The notes beneath the pieces are model-generated. The model saw only the letters and a program-made list of their open reading frames with translations. It ran no database searches and was not told the DNA's origin. Both the position numbers and the translations under genes were made by a program. A stretch of DNA of 33,701 nt, taken from the NCBI RefSeq assembly GCF_030315685.1, contig NZ_JASXSI010000038.1, positions 1-33,701 on the forward strand. The letters run 5' to 3'. Position 1 is the first letter of the stretch. Every line of letters starts with the position of its first letter. Positions 31,031-33,701 of this stretch are shown here, piece by piece. This stretch comes from Gordonia sp. ABSL11-1 (GTDB lineage: Bacteria > Actinomycetota > Actinomycetes > Mycobacteriales > Mycobacteriaceae).

Positions 31031-31440
31031 TCAAGCGCTGGAATGCGAGTCGATTCTGCACGCCACAGGTTGGATGAGCGGACCGGTTCCCAGCGCGACC
31101 ACGCTGAGCAGCGTCGCATGGGCCAAACCGAGTCCGGCGGCGGCGCCGGCCATCAACACCGGCTGATATCCGCAAGACAGACCACAAGCGATGAAACGCA
31201 ATGGGCCACAGTCCATCGCGTCGATACCGTAGACAGGTCACACGCAGTCGCACCATCATTGGCGCCAGCAGTCCTTCGACGACAAGTCGCAGGCGACAGG
31301 ACACCGAACGCGACCGCGGCCACCATCGACAGTCGGCACCCCACGTGATCGGACACGGCGGCCCGCGATCACCAGCGCCGGCGCAAGACCGGCCACATAC
31401 ACGCCCAGGAACAAGGTGACCGGTGTGGGTGGATGCAACC
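31031..31440 (-). pseudogene. MFS transporter N-terminal/other fragment
   Basis: Separate minus-strand frames give TLFLGVYVAGLAPALVIAG (31425-31365), SDHVGCRLSMVAAVAFGVLS (31355-31290) and YQPVLMAGAAAGLGLAHATL with LSVVALGTGPLIQ (31170-31080). The first two together look like the MFS motif A region (G-x-x-S-D-x-x-G-x-R) split by a frameshift. The third cannot be placed with certainty and may come from the same or another carrier. This piece may belong with the C-terminal fragment at 30430-31030. Confidence 0.55.
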
Positions 31441-31462
31441 GTTCGAGGGTGAGACCGTAACG

Positions 31463-31999
31463 CGTCGCTGACGATCGACACGTATGCCGCGAGCCCCGGA
31501 AGTCGCCGCCATCTTCGACGTTCGTGATCGCGGCGCCTCAGGCGTACCCGAGTTGCACGATCGGATGGCCAAGGCCACCACTGCGGCTACCGACGCTGTG
31601 CCCGACGGCCGTTCTCCGACAGTCGCGTTCTGGTTCTCGGGTATTGACACCCCGTACATGGCGGGTTGCTGTTCGGCGCCCGGGCTGTGCGCGACCGAGA
31701 CCGGTATCACCAATGTGTTCGCCGACGCCAAAAAGATTGGCCGGAGGTGAACTGGGAATCGGTCGCCGACCCGGGACCCGTATGTGCTCGTCCTCGGTGA
31801 CCTCAGTCGCAAACGCATCGAGGGCGATTCGCTGTACACGAAAAAGGCGTTCCTGGCGTCGAACCCGTTGAGCCGCCGGCTCGATGCCGTCCGGAATCAG
31901 CGATACGTGGTGCTGACCGGTTGCGAACTCGACCCCGGCATCCGTGAGGTGGATGCCGTGGAGAAGCTCGCCGCAGGCCTGCAGTCGTTGCGTCAATGA
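31463..31999 (+). pseudogene. Iron-siderophore substrate-binding protein (FepB-like), N-truncated and frameshifted
   Basis: Read with frame changes the plus strand gives SLTIDTYAASP, then IFDVRDRGASGVPELHDRM and TVAFWFSGIDTPYMAGCCSA with TGITNVFADAKK, then WPEVNWESVAD, then YVLVLGDLSRKRIEGDSLY, AFLASNPLSRRLDAVRNQRY and a C-terminal IREVDAVEKLAAGL. This is the C-terminal two thirds of a class III periplasmic binding protein. Frameshifts lie near 31495, 31735 and 31770, the last an extra C in a CCCGGG context. The signal peptide, lipobox and N-terminal lobe are missing. It is convergent with the ATPase gene, overlapping it by seven bases. Confidence 0.85.
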
Positions 32000-32787
32000 C
32001 GCGGTCGTGACCCGGCAATCCGGGTCCTGACCGATCGTCGGTAGTTGATCTGCGGGATGTCGTTGTCGACGGTGATCTGGGTTCGAACCGAGTAGACGTG
32101 TTCGACGAGTTCCTCGGTGATCACTTCGGCGGGGGTTCCCAGCGCGATGATCGTTCCGCGGGCCAGTACGACCACGCGATCGCAGAACATCGCCGCCAGG
32201 TTCAGGTCGTGCAGGGCGATGTAGCTGGTCATCGGCAATTCGGAGACCAGCGCCAGCAACTCGAGTTGGTGAGAGATGTCGAGATGATTCGTCGGCTCGT
32301 CGAGGAGTAGTTCGTCGGGTTGCTGAGCCAGTGCGCGGGCGATCTGCACGCGTTGGCGTTCGCCGCCGGACAGTGTGTGCCAGCGGCGATGTCGATGCTC
32401 GAGCATGCCGGTGTGCCGCAGCGCCTGCTCGATGGCGGCGGCGTCGGCAGCATCATCACCGCCGAAGGTGCCCCGATGCGGGATCCGGCCCAGGCCGACG
32501 ACATCGCCGACCCGGATGTCCACCTCGGTGTCGACCTGCTGCTCGACGGTCGCCACGCGCCGGGCGATCTGCCGCCGGCGAAGTGAACCGATGTCGGTGT
32601 CATCCAAGAACACGTGACCCGAATCCGGCCGGTAGACGCCGGACAAGACACTGAGAAGTGAGGATTTCCCCGAGCCGTTCGGACCGAGAAGTCCGATGGT
32701 CTCGCCGGCACACGGCTCGACGGTCACCCCGTCGAGCACGAGGTGTCCGCCCCTGCTCCACCCGATGTGTTTGGCGTGCAGAGGCAT
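31993..32787 (-). CDS. Iron-siderophore ABC transporter ATP-binding protein (FecE/FepC type)
   Basis: 264 residues, complete. Walker A is GPNGSGKSS (35-43). Then come the Q-loop (VATVEQQ), the signature LSGGERQRVQIARALAQQP and Walker B LLLDEPTNHLDI with the D-loop, and ALHDLNLA carries the switch His. The DIRVGDVVGLGRIPHRG segment is typical of FecE/FepC. It would energise uptake of ferric siderophores, but the membrane subunit upstream is truncated and the binding protein is a pseudogene, so it probably has no partner here. It starts 25 bases after the permease stop. Confidence 0.9.
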   Translation of the reverse strand: MPLHAKHIGWSRGGHLVLDGVTVEPCAGETIGLLGPNGSGKSSLLSVLSGVYRPDSGHVFLDDTDIGSLRRRQIARRVATVEQQVDTEVDIRVGDVVGLGRIPHRGTFGGDDAADAAAIEQALRHTGMLEHRHRRWHTLSGGERQRVQIARALAQQPDELLLDEPTNHLDISHQLELLALVSELPMTSYIALHDLNLAAMFCDRVVVLARGTIIALGTPAEVITEELVEHVYSVRTQITVDNDIPQINYRRSVRTRIAGSRPRH

Positions 32788-32812
32788 CAGCCGATCCTTC
32801 GACCACGATCGG

Positions 32813-33556
32813 TCACGGGATACCCCGCATCCGAAACAGGATGACGGCGAACGCAGGCACCCCGACCAACGCGGTCACCACACCGACCGGGATCTCCTGC
32901 GGGGCGAACAGCGTCCGGGCAACCGCGTCGACCCACACCATGAAGATCGCACCGATCAGCGCCGTCACCGGCAACAACCGCCCATGCCGCGGGCCCACCA
33001 ACAAGCGCGCCGCGTGCGGCAGGACCAGCCCGACGAACCCGATGGCGCCGGCCGCACTCACCAGCGCAGCGGTGATCAGGGCGGTCACCGTCAGCAGCAG
33101 GATCCGGACCCGACGGACCGACACACCCAGCGAGGCCGCCGCGGAGTTACCGAAGGTGAACGCGTCCAGCGACGACGCCACCGCCAGACACACGACGATC
33201 CCGAACAGTGTGACGACCCCGCAGAGCACGACATCGGACCAGTCGGCGCCGCTGAGTGAACCGAGCAGCCAGAACAAGACACCGCGGGTCTGCTCGGCAT
33301 CGGCCGACGACATCACGATGAAGGAGGTCAGCGCGGAGAACAACTGTGTCCCGGCAACTCCCGCGAGGATGACCTTCGCGGTTCCGCCACCCGCACCAGC
33401 AGCCAGCGCGACGACCGCGACGAACGCCACCACCGCACCAACGAACGCGCCCGTGGACAACGACAGCACGCCACCGCCGACACCGAGCACCGCCACCGAC
33501 ACCGCACCGGTCGAGGCACCCGAGGAGACACCGAGCACAAACCTGAGTTCGGCCAA
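32813..33556 (-). pseudogene. FecCD-family siderophore permease lacking its N-terminus
   Basis: The frame from LAELRFVLGVSSGASTG to the stop has 247 residues and about seven hydrophobic helices, ending VVTALVGVPAFAVILFRMRGIP, as normal for FecCD. The LGVSSGAS motif usually falls near residue 100 of about 340, so roughly 95 residues (two helices) are missing. The upstream side is the 3' end of an IS1634-family transposase, whose stop is one base from this frame. A TTG at 33556 could serve as start but would give a protein without its first helices. The frame itself shows no internal lesion, so the loss is recent or tolerated. Confidence 0.8.
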
Positions 33557-33557
33557 T

Positions 33558-33701
33558 TTAGTGCGCTCCGCGGATTGCGGTGACGACTTTCTGCAGGTCG
33601 TCGGGTAGTGGGTCGGCGGCGGTGAGGGTCTGTTTGCCGGCGGTGATGTGCACGGTGCGGTAGCGGCGTGCGGTGGTGACGAACTTCTTGATCGACCAGC
33701 T
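33558..33701 (-). mobile_element. IS1634-family transposase, C-terminal end (continues beyond window)
   Basis: The last 47 residues of a minus-strand frame are visible: SWSIKKFVTTARRYRTVHI, then TAGKQTLTAADPLPDDLQKV and TAIRGAH with a TAA stop at 33560-33558. From memory this is the usual ending of actinobacterial IS1634 (DDE, IS4-like) transposases, which read G-W-S-I-K-K-F-V-x-T-x-R-R-Y-R-T and L-T-A-x-D-P-L-P-D-D-L. The catalytic residues lie outside the window. The terminal inverted repeat could not be defined, because the truncated permease frame begins immediately after the stop. Confidence 0.75.

Noticed and set aside
30855..31481. A 208-residue minus frame in the decayed region
   Set aside because: It crosses the transporter fragments in the wrong frame and shows no domain of its own.

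Overview
The window is high-GC DNA from an actinomycete, most likely a mycolate-containing member of the Mycobacteriales such as Gordonia. This is inferred from codon use, GTG starts, 4-base start/stop overlaps, start codons directly behind TAnnnT boxes, and relatives of M. tuberculosis ctpE, Rv0909/Rv0910, Rv0906, echA6 and gltA2. No rRNA, tRNA or CRISPR array was seen.

Left part (1-5.6 kb, all minus strand): a broken thiolase fused to a CoA-transferase scrap; a three-gene flavin electron-transfer module (FMN-binding lipoprotein, ApbE flavin transferase, RnfD-like membrane protein fused to a flavoreductase); and a membrane-anchored solute-binding/VWA protein.

5.6-10.7 kb: an MBL hydrolase - CtpE-type P-type ATPase - Rv0909-like antitoxin operon on the minus strand. 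The Rv0910-like SRPBCC toxin lies beyond a 3-methyladenine DNA glycosylase gene inserted on the plus strand.

10.7-19.2 kb: a TetR regulator with a PLP amino-acid deaminase/aldolase and a sugar-lactone oxidase (plus strand); an NCS1 permease with XdhC (minus strand), joined by a hairpin that buries the xdhC start; an EchA6-like protein without catalytic glutamates; and a divergent flavin oxidoreductase.

19.2-22.3 kb: a tightly overlapping operon of an XRE regulator, a four-helix membrane protein, and the ATPase and permease of a NatAB-like exporter. A near-perfect operator overlaps its promoter.

22.3-30.4 kb: an enoyl-CoA hydratase scrap, a DNA photolyase with no normal start codon, an FKBP isomerase, citrate synthase and a PfkB sugar kinase (minus); 5-oxoprolinase subunits B and C and an MpaB-family oxygenase with a clear promoter/operator (plus); and a 2-oxoglutarate/Fe(II) oxygenase (minus).

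30.4-33.7 kb: a decaying iron-siderophore transport locus. It holds fragments of MFS exporter(s), a frameshifted FepB-like binding protein, an intact-looking FecE-type ATPase, and a FecCD permease whose N-terminus is lost next to the 3' end of an IS1634-family transposase that runs off the window.
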